From Auricularia sp. M13 (lineage: Eukaryota > Basidiomycota > Agaricomycetes > Auriculariales > Auriculariaceae), in contig CM073195.1 in the NCBI GenBank assembly GCA_037042915.1, positions 2,852,001 through 2,916,000 on the forward strand: 64,000 nt of DNA, given 5' to 3'. Both the position numbers and the translations under genes were made by a program. Below are positions 20,127 to 31,146 of this stretch, piece after piece. Within the stretch, counting starts at the first letter, position 1. Each line of letters begins with the position of its first letter. The notes below the pieces were generated by a model, which saw only the letters and a program-made list of their open reading frames with translations, made no database searches and was not told where the DNA came from.

Positions 20127-21696
20127 TGAACAGCCAGGGAAGACTAAGACAATGAATCCAGGAGTAGGGAGGAGCCGCAGATCAAAAGGGTGGGTGGGTG
20201 GAGTATACCCAACACACGAGAGAATAGATATAGAGGTAGGGGTGAAACGGGGATATGGTCTCGAGTGTGTATGATCAAAACCCGAGTGAGGATCACGAAG
20301 ACAAGGGGGAACCCGAATTCGTATCCGGAGAGCTCGAGACTACTCGTGTGGAGTCGTCTACGAGAAGAGGGTGCACGGGAGAGGAGGATTGTGAGACGGG
20401 AGTGCGTCTTTTCTTCGTCGCTGCACTGGCGAAGTCTATGACTGCGTGCGAACGCGACGAACAGAAGTAGCACGGTTCGGATGGAGAAGTCGTAGTAGGG
20501 GAGGAGGGAGGATGGTGTGCAATCACGGAAGTCGCGACTACGCACCGAGGGAAGGGGGAAAACGGGACTTGAGGCCAACGGAGATGGCAGAGGGTGACTG
20601 AGACTTCGATTGCGTACGGACTAGAACGGAGGACGGGTGCGAGTACGAGAACTGGGCGCCGGAGTGCGCGATACTGAACTACTGGTGAGCCGGATGCTCG
20701 TGAGCCGCTGTGCTAAGGGAAAACTACCTAACTACCTATCGCGTTTTATACAGGAGAATGCCAAGCCAATCAAGACCAGGTCCCGAGCTGTACCGATAAT
20801 GCCCATGCGATAGGAAGAGTTCCCGATTGTCACATGCGGACTGCGCGCGCCTGCGGGTTGCGCAATCCATTCTCGGGAGCCAATGAGATGCCGATCCCGT
20901 GAGCGTGTGATTCAGACTTTGCTCCGAGGAAAGACTACCGATCGTCCACAAGTGTGCTGCGGTCTGCCCTGCCGTTTGGATGACGCCATAGACCGTGGGA
21001 AAGTGCGCTGCGATCACGATGACGGGATTCCCCTAGTATGGGTTTCGTGTTCCGCATTTCCCCGGTTTCTCAGGGTGCACATGCTCAGGGACAGTAGAGA
21101 GGAAGGATGCCCTAGACCCTGGTCTGGATATGGTCCGAGGTCGCAGCGGGTGACGTGTTCGCGAATGCGCAGGTGCCGATAACGATTTTGGGTGAATGAG
21201 TCAGGATCGTTCTCGGTTGCTGGTGATCCCTTGGAACCGGAGACAGCGGCGTCGAGAATATTCCTTCGCAGCCAGGGCGACTGCGCACCTTCGTGGTCGT
21301 GGTGTCTTTGCCGGAGTAGCACGCGGTCGTGTGCTGGGACACTTTCGGGAGGCGAACGCGGAACATGCTCGCCTGCTCTTAGAGACGGATCGTTCGTCCT
21401 TCGCGCATACTCTGGGAGTCTCGAAAGGCAAATCCGGGAGTCGTGCTTGAGGTCCAATAGAAGGGATTGTGGTCGCCGAGCCGTTGTCGCCAAGTTGTCC
21501 ATGCTGGAGAGATGTCGGGTCTTGCCGGTGTGCGTCGCGTGTTCCCTTTTCGGGATGCTGTTCTTGTTGATTTGCGGTCTTCGTTGTTGTCGGGATGTGT
21601 GGTAGTACTGTATTCGAGCTTGTATTGTGTCTTGCTATGTCGCCTTTATCTTGAAAGGGACGCGATTTTTCCGGCGTGTCAATTTCTGCCCGATCA
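20127..21696 (-). repeat. 5' LTR of large Gypsy element (1,570 bp)
   Basis: Direct repeat of 7926-9495, with no differences seen in the stretches compared. It is followed by GCGC, the 4-bp target duplication, after which the LINE frame resumes. Confidence 0.95.
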
Positions 21697-23434
21697 GCGC
21701 GTTCCTAGCCCCACCGGCAGAGCGTCCCATCTGGGCGTTCATAGCGGACCACATCTTCCGTGCCGTCATGATCGAGAAAGACCGCCGCCTGGTCCCGCTG
21801 GAAGTTAGAGTGAACCCTTTCTACCAGAAATGGAATCCCAACATGAGACGGCTCCCGTTCATGCTGAGGCAGCTTGTACGGGTGGCGAAAAAACATGACC
21901 TTGTTCTAGACGCCCCGGTGATTCCAGAGAAAATAAGGGAAGAAATGCTGCTATGGGCACACCCTGCGCTGATGCACCCAGAAGCCATGTGGCGAGGCGG
22001 CTCGGGCATCAAGTGCCTGCGACGGGTGCACGCGGTGCGCACGGTGGAGGACCTCGAAGAGATTGCTGAGGCCGATGAGGACGAGCACGAAGACCTGTCG
22101 GACTGTGCATGCGAGAACTGCGAATCCGATAGGCTAGAAGGGTGCAAGCGTCCCTATAGATGCCAGGAGCTGGCACGCGACATCATCGGCGACATAGCAC
22201 CGAAATGGAACCCGTTCACGGCCCAGCCAGCCATTCCGGACGAGCTGTGGCACACCTTCGCGGACCAGAGACCAACGGCGATCCGTGACGGGGAGCTGAT
22301 CGTGTTCGACTCGAAACTGGACGAGGGCGAACACCTAGAGGACTACTACAGAATTTTAGGGAATGCCATAGCGCTGAGACCGAGGGGTGCAGACGAGGCG
22401 ATGCGCAGACCGGCTGCGTCGCGAAGGTACCACGCCCCAGACCGCGACGCAGTGCAAGTGGTAGTCAGCGGCGCAATGTTCCAGGACAACACGCACGAGG
22501 CCATGGGCGGCTTTGCAGTCTACTTCCCAGACATGGAGTTCGGCGGCACAACTGGACGCTGCCCTGGCAACACACACACATACATCAGGAGTGTGGCCAC
22601 GGCTGTACTGACGGCCGCACAGTCAGCACCGTGGAATAGACCCCTCCATGTAATAACGACGTGCCAGCAAGTTGCAGTGATGCTGACCACAAGGCTGGCG
22701 TACCACGAGGCAAGAGGCTGGATTGACGTGCCGGACGAGGCAGAGGCCCTGCGAGCCGCCGCGGCCGCCCTACGCGCGCGGTGCGCAGAGACGACGTTCA
22801 CGGTAGTCCACAAGTCCCGCCTGAAGGACTGGCCCGCCCTTCGCGACGCGAAGCAGATGGCAGCAGTTGCTGCGGAAGTCGGGCCCGACACACACATCAA
22901 CTGGTCGCGCTTCGCGTCGTTTGACAAGCCGGGCCTAGCAATCAGGCGTCTGGACCAAAGAACTGCGCACCGAGCGCTGAAGCAGATAGCGCGGGACGGA
23001 GCGGACGTGCGGCGAGCGACAGGGAAGAATTTGGCGGCCATCCGCATGAGTATGAAGCGTGAGAGTGGCTATTCCCCGACTTCCTCATCAATTTGGAGGT
23101 CGCTGCAAACGCGCGCGCTCTCGCGCAATGTCAGAAATTTCCTTTGGAAAGGAATACACGGGGCTCACAAAGTGGGGGATTACTTTAGTAAAATGCCTGA
23201 GCCTTGGAAGAGCTACGAGATGTGTCCCACCTGCGACAAGGTGGAGACGATGGAACACATCCTTTTGGAATGCCCAGACACCGGGCAATCGCATGTCTGG
23301 AGGCTGGTGCGCTGGCACCTGAGCCACAAACGCGTCAAGTTGGACATTGATATCGGCATTATATGGGGCTGCACCACATTCCATGCCTCCGGATACTGGG
23401 GGTCGCGGAACAAAGCCGTGGAACGCGCGGCCAG
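21697..23434 (+). mobile_element. LINE fragment b: end of RT, RNase H-like domain, CCHC finger
   Basis: Continues the frame of fragment a (VSA then FLAPPAERPIWAFIADH). After the RT connection region comes an RNase H-like domain starting near VVVSGAMFQDNTHEAMGGF. The positions where catalytic acids are expected read Ser (VVSGA), non-acidic residues (IRSVATAVL) and Thr (ITTCQQV), so the fold appears present but the active site lost. A CCHC finger (CPTCDKVETMEHILLEC, spacing C-x2-C-x7-H-x4-C) follows. The frame stops at GCCAG, the duplicated target of the composite insert, and resumes in fragment c. Confidence 0.9.
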
Positions 23435-23575
23435 TGTAATAACCATGCCCGGACAAACACATGTGTTATCAACTGAGCCAAAAGGCCACTATGACCAGGT
23501 AATGGTCATAGGTTGTCCGGGGTATATAAACCCATTGTTATTACATATCCACCGACGTTTGCACGTTCTGTAACA
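23435..23575 (-). repeat. TRIM 3' terminal repeat (141 bp)
   Basis: Identical to 23810-23950. Its outer end TGTAATAACC touches the GCCAG target duplication; its inner end TGTAACA is followed by the complement of the polypurine tract. Confidence 0.85.
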
Positions 23576-23741
23576 GTATCCCCCCTTTAGGACACTGAGC
23601 CCTCGAAGTGTCTGTAATTGATGGTTTCTTAATGGGCAAACGGGCTCTATACCGACTGAAGTCCCATATTACAGTTACACCCCAATGCCCAACAATGTGT
23701 CATATAGCGCCCCCAGGACCCAATGTACAAGTCCTGTCAGC

Positions 23742-23789
23742 CACTGGTTCAAGGGAATAATCCTGGCACCAACAGGATTTGAACCAGTG
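23742..23789. other. Hairpin with tRNA B-box-like sequence inside the TRIM
   Basis: CACTGGTTCAA (23742-23752) pairs with TTGAACCAGTG (23779-23789), and inside these AATCCTG (23759-23765) pairs with CAGGATT (23773-23779). On the minus strand one arm reads GGTTCAAATCC, the consensus of a Pol III B box, and GGCTCAGTTGATAAC in the adjacent repeat resembles an A box. A complete tRNA fold was not found, so its role (packaging or structural RNA, or a tRNA relic) is open. Confidence 0.5.
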
Positions 23790-23809
23790 ACCGGTTTACC
23801 TGGTCATAC

Positions 23810-23950
23810 TGTAATAACCATGCCCGGACAAACACATGTGTTATCAACTGAGCCAAAAGGCCACTATGACCAGGTAATGGTCATAGGTTGTCCGGGGTAT
23901 ATAAACCCATTGTTATTACATATCCACCGACGTTTGCACGTTCTGTAACA
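23810..23950 (-). repeat. TRIM 5' terminal repeat (141 bp) with promoter
   Basis: On the minus strand TATATA (23903-23898) is followed 26 nt later by TTACCTGGTCATA (23877-23865), the expected transcript start, which is the exact complement of the primer site at 23808-23796 (13 nt). Its outer end adjoins GTTAACA of the chromovirus. Confidence 0.85.
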
Positions 23951-23957
23951 GTTAACA

Positions 23958-23987
23958 GTATTTCGTAACTCGAGCTCCGCTCGAGTT
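23958..23987 (+). other. Self-priming primer site and hairpin of copy 2
   Basis: ATTTCGTAACT (23960-23970) is the complement of AGTTACGAAAT in the 3' LTR (31618-31628), 34 nt after its TATA box. An 8-bp stem AACTCGAG/CTCGAGTT with 5-nt loop (23967-23987) overlaps it. Identical to copy 1. Confidence 0.75.
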
Positions 23988-23989
23988 GT

Positions 23990-25481
23990 ATGGCCTTTGG
24001 GACTCGACAGAATCTCAGAAGAAACCAGGAAGAACCTCATCCTCTACTCGACTCCCCCGACGCTATCCTTCGCGAAGCCCGTCGTCAGGCTCGTCTTCGC
24101 GACCAACAACCTCCTCAGCCGGCTACGCCTTCGCCATCAGTCTCGATGTCGGGCACTAGCCGCTTCGGATCATCTCGGCACTCGCAACCGCCGAACGATG
24201 ATGACGAAATCCTCTCGCAACACACTCTCTCCGGCTCGCTTCACACCTCGCGTTTCTCGCCGGCCCAGTCCACACTACGCGCGGACCCGAGCGGTTCCTA
24301 CCCTCCCTCAAGTCACACGACGCGATCGCCCTCGCATCCCTCGACTCACTCGCTCGGCTCTCGACACCCTCTCGCGCTCGTTCCGTACACCGGCTCTCGC
24401 TCGACTCCTCGCTTTTCGCAGCACTCCTCGTCGTTCCGCGGCTTCTTCCCATCCGGCACCCCTAACACGCCCCGGCGTGGCGGCGGGGGTGGCGGAGGAG
24501 GCGGCGGAGGTGGCGGCGGTGGAGGCGGAGGCGGCGGAGGCGGCGGTGGCGGTGGTGGTCATCGAGGTGCTCCCTCGCCCTCGTCGCACCACTCGCACCA
24601 CTCGCACCACTCGCACCACTCGCACCACTCGCACGGCTCGCATCCTCCGAACCCTCCTCCCGGAGGTGGCGGCGGTGGGGGCGGTGGTGGCGGTAACGAT
24701 CCTCCTGGTCCCCCGGGACCTCCTTCGACCCTCCGTCGGACGGCTACGACTCGGACGTCGATCGCGAACGACAATTCCACGATCAACACGACAACGTCCC
24801 TCGTGTCTACTTCGTCGACCGCGACAGCGGCTCTCGCATCGACGCCGCCAAACCCGACAAATTCGACGGCGAAAACGCCAACAAACTTCGCGGATTCCTC
24901 ATCGACTGCGAAACCTACTTCCTCGCCAACCCTCGGAAGTACCAGACGTCCCGCGAGAAGATTCTCTTCACCGCGACCTATCTCTCGGGTCGGGCGAAGG
25001 AATGGTGGGGCGGCTACGTTCCTCTCGTCCCGAATCCGCCTCCCGGTTACGAGTTCCTCGAAGACTGGAACGAATTCAAGAACGAACTCACGATCACCTT
25101 CGGCGTCACGAACGAACGCGAACGCGCCGAAGTCAAGATTCGACGACTGCAAATGGCCGACAACGGCAAGGTCGCCCGCTACAAGCTCCAGTTCGACGAA
25201 TACGCCAAACTGCTCGGCTGGGACGACGCTGCACTCGCCTCGCAATTCTATCGCGGACTCCCTCGCCGCATCAAATCTGTCTTCGCTGCTCAAGTAGCTC
25301 AACGCCCGGCTTCTCTGACGCCACTCGCTGCGCTCGCTCTTAGCATCGACGCCAACTACTGGATCGATAAGGACGAGCAAGCTCTCGAGCACGCGAACGA
25401 ACCCCGTAAAGCGCAGAAGACCACCTCGACCGCGACGCCTCAATCGGGCTCCCGATCGAACACCAAGTCCAACGCGCGCTC

Positions 25482-25512
<31 letters not shown>

Positions 25513-25836
25513 TCGAACAACCACTCGAACTCGAGGGGTCAGTCCTCGACCTCGGCCCGCTCGTCTTCGAAGACCACGACCAAGTCGAAGGACGACGTCG
25601 CGAAGAACCTCAACTCGAACGGCAAGCTCAACGACGCCGAACGACGCCGTCGCCTCGATAACAACCTCTGCCTCTACTGTGGCCATGCCGGCCACACCGC
25701 GTCCGAGTGCCGCAAGGCCGCTCACAATCGCGAGTCGAAGGGTCGCGCCGCTAAGGCTCAACCCGCGACTTCCTCGACGCCGGCTCCCGCTCCCTCGGGC
25801 GCCGCCGCTTCTGCCCCGGCGGAAGCGAAAAACTAA
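23990..25836 (+). CDS. gag of chromovirus copy 2
   Basis: Starts MAFGTRQNLRR, 2 nt after the leader hairpin. Same order as in copy 1: Ser/Pro/Arg-rich N-terminus, glycine run, a shorter His-His-Ser repeat, second glycine run, capsid-like domain, Asn/Ser-rich linker with NNGNNGNN repeats, and the CCHC knuckle CLYCGHAGHTASEC. The frame is interrupted. Confidence 0.85.
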
Positions 25837-25883
25837 CGGGCAGTTCCCCACGGGCATCTAGGGCCAACTGCGTCAAGCCCAAG

Positions 25884-28800
25884 ATGCCTTACACTCGGTT
25901 GAACGCTGCCGCGCTCACCGATCAAGACGCTCTCATCGTCGTCCTTTCCTCCGACGCTGTCCCATCCTTTCGCACACTCGTCGACTCCGGCTCCGAAGAT
26001 CAGTTCCTCGATACTCAGTTCGCCGAGAGTCTTCGACTCCCTCAAAAGTCTCTCGATCAACCGCTACGCCTTCGGCTCTTCGACGGCTCCTATCGCGGTG
26101 TTATCTCCAAATACGTGTCGCTTCCCGTCCGCTTCCCTTGCGGAACTTCGATGATCATCAACTTCCTCCTCACCACTCTAGATCCGACTTGCTCTGCAGT
26201 GCTGGGATACCGCTGGTTGGCCCGCTACAATCCTAGGATTGACTGGTTCCATCACCGCATCTCTTTCCCCACTCGTGTCTCGCCCTCGGATCCCTCGGGT
26301 TTCGTCCCTGGGTTTCGCTCGACTCGGATCCTCCGACTCCGTCGTCACCTCCTCCCGCGCCACGTACTCTGCCTCCCGAACCGCCGATGGACGAAACCGC
26401 CCTTCGCGCGGCCGCTGCTCGCGTCGACATCAAGATCATCGGCGCCGCAGCCTTCGACACCTCTCGTCGACTTCGCGGCTCGATGGTCTCGGCCATCTAC
26501 ATTCGAGATCCATCGGTGCCTGCTCGCTCTGCGTCTGCCAACCCGGCCTCGGAAACCGGCGAAGGCATCCCCGAGTGTTATCACGAGTTCCTCGACGTCT
26601 TCTCAAAGGAGGCCTCGAATCGACTCCCTGAACATCGGCCGTACGATCTCAAGATCGACATGGAAGAAGGCAAGCCTCTCCCATCCGGTCCGATCTACTC
26701 GCTCTCCGAGCCCGAGCAACTCGCGCTTCGGGAGTACATTCAGGATAACCTCAGCAAAGGACACATTCGCTCTTCGTCGTCCCCGGGTGGCGCCCCGGTT
26801 CTCTTCGTCAAGAAGGCCGACGGTTCTCTTCGCCTATGCGTCGATTATCGTGGGCTCAACAAGATCACTCGGAAGGACAAGTACCCGCTTCCGCTCATCT
26901 CGTCCACGCTCGACCGCCTTCGCACCGCCAAGAAGTTCACCAAGCTCGATCTTCGTGTCGGATACAGCAACGTTCGCATCGCGGCCGGCGACGAGTGGAA
27001 GACTGCCTTTCGAACGCGCTACGGCACCTACGAGTATCTCGTCATGCCTTTCGGTCTCACGAACGCTCCAGCCGCTTTCCAGCGCTTCATGAACGACATC
27101 TTCTCCGACCTCCTCGACGTCACGGTCACGGTCTACCTCGACGACATCCTCATCTACTCGGACGATCCCTCGAAACATGAGGAACACGTTCGAGAGGTCC
27201 TTCGACGGCTACGGGAGAATGACCTCTTCTGTAAGCCCGAGAAGTGCGAGTTCCATGCTGACACCATCGAGTACCTCGGGTACATCATCAGCCCCGAGGG
27301 CATCAGCATGGACCCGAAGAAGATTGCCACCCTCCTCGAGTGGCCCGTTCCTCGCAACGTTCGCGACATCCAGTCGTTCCTCGGCTTCGCGAACTTCTAT
27401 CGACGATTCATCTACGACTACTCCGATATCGTCGTCCCGCTCACTCGTCTCACTCGAAAGACCGCAACGTGGAACTTCACTCCGCAATGCCTCGCTGCGT
27501 TCAACGAGCTCAAGAAGGCGTTCACTTGCGCTCCCGTCCTTCACCACTTCGATCCCGCTCTCCCTCGCGTCGTCGAGACTGACGCTTCCGACTACGCGAT
27601 CGCGGCGATCTTCTCGCACGTCCTCCCGGACGGCTCTGTTCACCCCGTCGCTTTCCATTCGCGCACGCTCACTCCCACCGAGCTCAACTACGACACGCAC
27701 GACAAGGAGCTACTCGCGATATTCGAGGCGTTCGAACTATGGCGACACTACCTCGAAGGGGCCGAGACCCCAATAGACGTCGTCACGGACCACAAGAACC
27801 TCGAGTATTTCTCTACCACGAAGATGCTCACTCGTCGGCAAGCTCGCTGGTCCGAGTACCTTTCTACCTTCAACCTCCTCATTCGCTTTCGACCCGGTCG
27901 ACTCGGCGGCAAACCCGATGCTCTCACTCGCCGCCACGACGTCTATCTCAAAAGGGGGATGGTGGCTACGCCAGCGCAAACCCGCAGAACTTCCGACCCG
28001 TTTTTACTTCGGAACAGTTCGCCGCTTCCCTTCGCGCGACGTATGCTGAAGAGACTTTCCTTCGCGCAGCCACGATCATGGACACTCAGTCCATTCGGGA
28101 TGACATTCGCGCCTCGTACGACTCGGACGAACTCGCTCTCGACATTCGCTCGAAACTCGGCACCGACGACGCGATCAACTGGTCGGCCTCGGACGATGGA
28201 TTCTTGCTGTTCAAGGGCAGGATCTACGTACCGAACGCTCTCGATTGTCGCCTTCGTATCCTTCGCGAAAGCACGATCACCCGCTCGCTGGCCATCCGGG
28301 TCAGAACAAGACACTCAAGATGGTCGCCCGCGAGTACTACTGGCCCGACCTGCGCGACTCGATTCGTACCTACGTCCAGGCCTGCGTCACATGTGGGCGC
28401 AGCAAACCTCGACGACACAAGCCGTACGGTCGACTTCAACCGCTCCCGATTCCGCTTCGCAACTGGGACTCGATCTCGATGGACTTCATCGAACAGCTCC
28501 CTGAGTCCAACGGTTACACCGCGATCCTCGTCATTATTGATCGCCTCTCGAAGCAGGGTATCTTCGTCCCGACCAAGGGCAAGATCACCTCCGAAGAACT
28601 CGCGCGTCTCTTCCTCATCCACGTCTTCGCCAAACATGGCGCTCCCTCGCACGTCTCTACCGACCGCGGTTCCGGGTCGTCTCCCGCTTCTTTCGCGCAC
28701 TCGGCTCGCTCCTCAACATGACCATGCACTTCACCTCGGGTCACCACCCGGAGGCGAACGGTCAAGTCGAACGCACGAACCAGACGCTCGAGCAGTACCT

Positions 28801-29593
28801 CCGTCTCTACTGCAACTACGAGCAGGACAACTGGTCCGAGCTACTCCCTCTCGCCAAGTTCACGTACAACAACACCCCGAACGACTCGACCGGTGTCTCG
28901 CCTTTCTTCGCCAACAAGGGTTTTCACCCGAACATCTCCGTCTACCCCGAGCGCGACGTTGCCTCTGCTCGCGCCCGCGACTTCGCTGTCGACATCCACG
29001 AACTGCAGGACGTCCTGAAGGAGCAGATCGCTGCCGCTCAGAAACGTTACACTGCATCTGCGAATGCTCGACGCACTCCCCCGCCTGACTTCAAGGTCGG
29101 CGACATGGCCTACGTCCTCTCGGAGCACATCAAGACGACGCAGCCCACTCGCAAACTCGCCGATCGCTACCTAGGCCCGTTCCCGATCGTCGATCAACCT
29201 AGCTCGCAATCGTTCACCCTCAGCCTACCCGACTACCTCGCTCGCGTACATCCGGTCTTTCACGTCTCGCAACTCGAACCCCACCCTCGAGAAGCGTTCC
29301 CCGGTCAACGTCAAGAACCTCCTCCGCCCGTCGTCGTCGACGGCGAGCAGGAGTACGAGCTCGAAGTACTCAGCGTACGCATCGACAATCGCCATCGTCA
29401 CTCGCGCCTTCGTTTTCGCATTCGCTGGATCGGTCACATCGGCACTCCCGACGACCCCGAGACCACCGAGATGGGCTCCGAAAATCTCGAACACGCGCAG
29501 GAAGCAGTTCAAGACTTCTATGCTGCAAATCCCAGCGCTCCCGGCAGTTATCAAGAATTCCAGCAGATCCTCAAGAAATTCGAAAACATCTAA
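25884..29593 (+). CDS. pol of chromovirus copy 2
   Basis: Protease (DSGS), reverse transcriptase ([17 protein letters not shown] near 27,140), RNase H ([10 protein letters not shown]), integrase ([18 protein letters not shown]) and a chromodomain at about 29,340-29,545, in the same order as copy 1. Interrupted in several places; a fossil. Confidence 0.9.
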
Positions 29594-29713
29594 GCACTCG
29601 CTTTTTCACTCGCTATCTCTTCGCTCACTCGCTTTTCACTCGATTCCAAGAAACAGCCATTTATTACATTTTGGGCAACTTTGGTCGCACCCGCTACTAC
29701 TCTATTCGATCGC

Positions 29714-30949
29714 CTACTCGTCCGCGTCCTCGGTCGCTTCCTCGACCGCTTCCTCGTCCTCCTCCTCGGACTCCTCCTCGACCTCCTCCTCGGCCTCCTC
29801 TTCCTCCTCGCTCGTGAACGGATCGTCGATCGAATCATCGATCGACTGACCGAACTGCTGCGCTTGCCACTGCAGCATCCGGTACAACATCCTCTCGATG
29901 TTGTGCACCGAGTTGTTCGTCCACAGGGCGTGGTTCTCCACGACCCTGCGGTGCTCGGCCGTCTTCGCGCGGTCCTCGGCCGCCCTCGTCCCCAGCGTCG
30001 TCCCCTCGACGATGCGCACCTTCTTGGGGCGCTCGGGCGACGCACTCGGCGACGCCGCCCTCTTCTCGCCGCGCGGCACGAACGGCTTGCCCGAGTGCGT
30101 ACACTTGCCCCGGGTCTGATGACACGCGGTGCAGGTGTTCGACCGGTGCTGCCGAACGCACTGGCCGCCGCGCTTGGCGCAAGCCTCGCACTACTCGTCG
30201 TCAGTCCCGGCGAGCAAAACACGAACAACCGAAGACTTACCTGGCTCGGGAACCGCGTCCCGTACGGCACCTCCGGCCACCTGTCCGTGAACTTGCCGCC
30301 CGCGCGCGGCTTGGGCTTGGGCTTGGGCTTCACGGCCGGCGCCACCGGGCTCGCGAGCTCCTCGACCTCGTCGTCGTCCTCGAGCGTCTCGCCCGCCCCG
30401 AGCGACGGCGAGCGAGCGACCGCGACCGGCGCGGGTTTCGGCGCGACCTTGCGCGGCGCCTGAGTCGTCTTCGCGCTCTCGACCTGCAAAATAAGCGCAC
30501 CTTAGCAACGTCCCGCAATCGCGGGAGCTCGACCCATACCTCCATGGCCTTCCGCCTCTTCGGCGGCGACTCGGTCACCCTCGCGTCCTTCGCCGGCGCC
30601 TTCGTGCTCGTGGTCGGCGCCTTCGCCGGCGACGCCTGGCTCTTCGTCGCCTTGGCGCCCGCGTCCATCGCGATCTTGGCCACGCGCTCGGCCAGCATCC
30701 CGGCGTCGCTGCGCCGCCAGGCGCAGCTCGGCCTTCGCCTGGCGCCTGCGCGCGCTGAACGCCTCGATCGCGTCGAGGTCCTCCTCGTCGACGGCCTCTT
30801 GCTGCAGGCCGCCGAGCGTCCGCCGCGTCCTCGTGCGCCGCGATCAGCGCCTCCATCGCCGGGTCGTCCTCGAGCGACCTCATGACGGCGCCGACGGTCT
30901 TGCGGTCGTACGCGGCGGCGACGTCCTCGAGCGATTCGTATCGCGGCAT
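29714..30949 (-). CDS. Antisense accessory gene of chromovirus copy 2: Cys-cluster, acidic-tail protein
   Basis: On the strand opposite to gag-pol, between pol and the 3' LTR. The start MPRYESLEDVAAAYDR (30949) lies about 60 bp after a TATA-like TTAAAAG (31013-31007). An Ala/Arg-rich helical region, a Pro/Ala/Lys-rich stretch, the six-cysteine cluster, an SP/KR patch (SPERPKKVR), a helix and a Glu-rich tail follow. The C-terminal part matches the gene at 1-634 closely. The exact exon structure is unresolved. Its retention in two chromovirus copies, and the parallel gene in the 13.8 kb element, suggests a function for the element; I know of no described role. Confidence 0.65.
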
Positions 30950-31132
30950 GGTGGGCGGCGGGCAGAATACAAGAGTGGTTCGACGATTCAACTCCCGACC
31001 CAACCACTTTTAATCTGCGTCCGACCCGTTCCGACCCGACCCGATCTTTTGGCCCCATTCGGACTCGAGTGCGTGCTATCTCATTTTTCGTATTCACCTT
31101 GCGTTGCTGCAGTCCTTCGTGGGCTCAGGACG

Positions 31133-31146
31133 TAAAGGGGGGATAC
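31133..31146 (+). other. Polypurine tract of chromovirus copy 2
   Basis: TAAAGGGGGGATAC touches the 3' LTR. The same 14 bases precede the TRIM 3' repeat on the minus strand. Confidence 0.85.

Larger units (their letters stand above)
7926..21696 (-). mobile_element. Large Ty3/Gypsy element (13.8 kb) with antisense accessory genes
   Basis: Read on the minus strand: 5' LTR 20127-21696, tRNA-type primer site, gag, zinc knuckle and protease, pol, then a 3 kb block holding two accessory genes on the opposite strand, and the 3' LTR 7926-9495. The two 1,570-bp LTRs begin TG and end CA, lie exactly 12,201 bp apart and appear identical wherever I compared them, so the insertion is young. A 4-bp target duplication (GCGC) flanks it inside the LINE. 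Its frames are long and it looks close to whole. It is a different family from the two chromovirus copies: no chromodomain was seen and its RT has FIDD instead of YLDD. Confidence 0.92.
23435..23950 (-). mobile_element. TRIM: miniature non-autonomous LTR element, 516 bp
   Basis: Two identical 141-bp terminal repeats enclose 234 bp with no coding capacity. Read on the minus strand it has TGTTACAG...ATTACA ends, a TATA box (TATATA, 23903-23898), a primer site TATGACCAGGTAA (23808-23796) one base inside its 5' repeat, and a polypurine tract TAAAGGGGGGATAC (23589-23576) before its 3' repeat. That tract is identical to the one before the chromovirus 3' LTR (31133-31146), so the chromovirus is its likely helper. 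It has no gag or pol. Confidence 0.85.

Noticed and set aside
7931-21696. Segmental duplication of host DNA as explanation for the 1.57 kb direct repeats
   Set aside because: TG/CA ends, 4-bp target duplication, primer site and gag-pol between them show these are LTRs.
23742-23877. A genuine tRNA gene inside the TRIM
   Set aside because: A- and B-box-like sequences are present but the acceptor and anticodon stems do not pair, and the boxes are too far apart.
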